From NCBI GenBank assembly GCA_030512335.1, contig JAULSU010000007.1, positions 186,001 to 250,000 of the forward strand: a DNA stretch of 64,000 nt. Direction: 5' to 3'. Numbering within the stretch: the first letter of the stretch is position 1; each line of letters starts with the position of its first letter. A model generated the notes under the pieces. That model was given only the letters and a program-made list of their open reading frames with translations. It did not search any database and had not been told where the DNA came from. The DNA is from Immersiella caudata. Its lineage: Eukaryota; Ascomycota; Sordariomycetes; Sordariales; Lasiosphaeriaceae. This document shows, piece after piece, positions 63,774 to 64,000 of the stretch. The position numbers and the translations under genes were made by a program.

Positions 63774-64000
63774 AGAATAAAAACGAAGTAATCCGCTCAA
63801 GGAGTATCTCAGCTTAAGGTTGAGATTTACCCGCCTTTGGTAATAAGGAATATGGAATAGATACCTAATAAAGGACGTAAACTGGGTTTTATGTGATTTT
63901 AGGGGCGAGGGAAGAGGAGCGAAGAGGAGTTAGGGGGGTTCCAGTTTTGGGCCACCTGTGTCCCAAAAACTGGAGCCTCGCGAAAAATTGCCATTCGAGC
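63774..64000. other. Right edge, no gene seen
   Basis: AT-rich end of the window without recognisable features. Confidence 0.4.

Overview
The window is nuclear DNA of a filamentous ascomycete (Pezizomycotina, probably Sordariomycetes-like). Genes carry short GT..AG introns of about 46-90 bp. Typically fungal families are present: a Clr5-domain protein, a CBM1-CE15 glucuronoyl esterase, F-box proteins, a HET-like remnant, NmrA-like and PhyH-like tailoring enzymes and multidomain synthetases. A tRNA-Leu(CAG) carries an intron, and an AT-rich block of decayed Fot1/Pogo transposons looks RIP-mutated. Exon junctions were read by hand from splice motifs and protein continuity; no search was run.

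Left part (1-13.4 kb): a Clr5-domain gene running off the left edge, a glyoxalase-like protein, a membrane-anchored DUF3445 (HRQ-type) protein, a hemerythrin-domain protein, an NRPS-like A-T-R carboxylate reductase, an F-box protein and a secreted CBM1-CE15 esterase.

Middle part (14.5-29.2 kb): a biosynthetic cluster. A PhyH-type Fe(II)/2-oxoglutarate dioxygenase, a Tri3-like acyltransferase and an NmrA-like reductase lie on the minus strand. Opposite them, across a 1.5-kb divergent promoter, is a 2542-aa NRPS-PKS hybrid with order A-T-KS-AT-KR-T-R. That order, with PhyH and NmrA partners, is the signature of the swainsonine (SWN) synthetase SwnK. The acyltransferase and the nearby A-T-R reductase are not part of the SWN set I know, so the cluster may make a modified indolizidine-type product. 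A tRNA gene sits inside the cluster.

Right of the cluster (29.4-44.4 kb): a conserved fungal protein with C-terminal membrane segments, a trypsin-fold/F-box fusion, a decayed HET-like gene, a metallophosphoesterase, a DUF423 membrane protein, and a series of small multi-exon coiled-coil genes on the minus strand.

Repeat-rich part (44.5-64 kb): three Fot1/Pogo elements, one nested in another, with TA target duplications; a copia remnant with its 3' LTR; a foldback MITE with an 8-bp target duplication; a small secreted Cys-rich protein; a divergent pair of P-loop GTPase/coiled-coil genes (one with zinc fingers, one tail-anchored); beta-lactamase-like and GNAT pseudogenes; a 0.9-kb inverted repeat; a 115-bp element with 39-bp perfect terminal inverted repeats; a Crypton-like fragment and a solo LTR.
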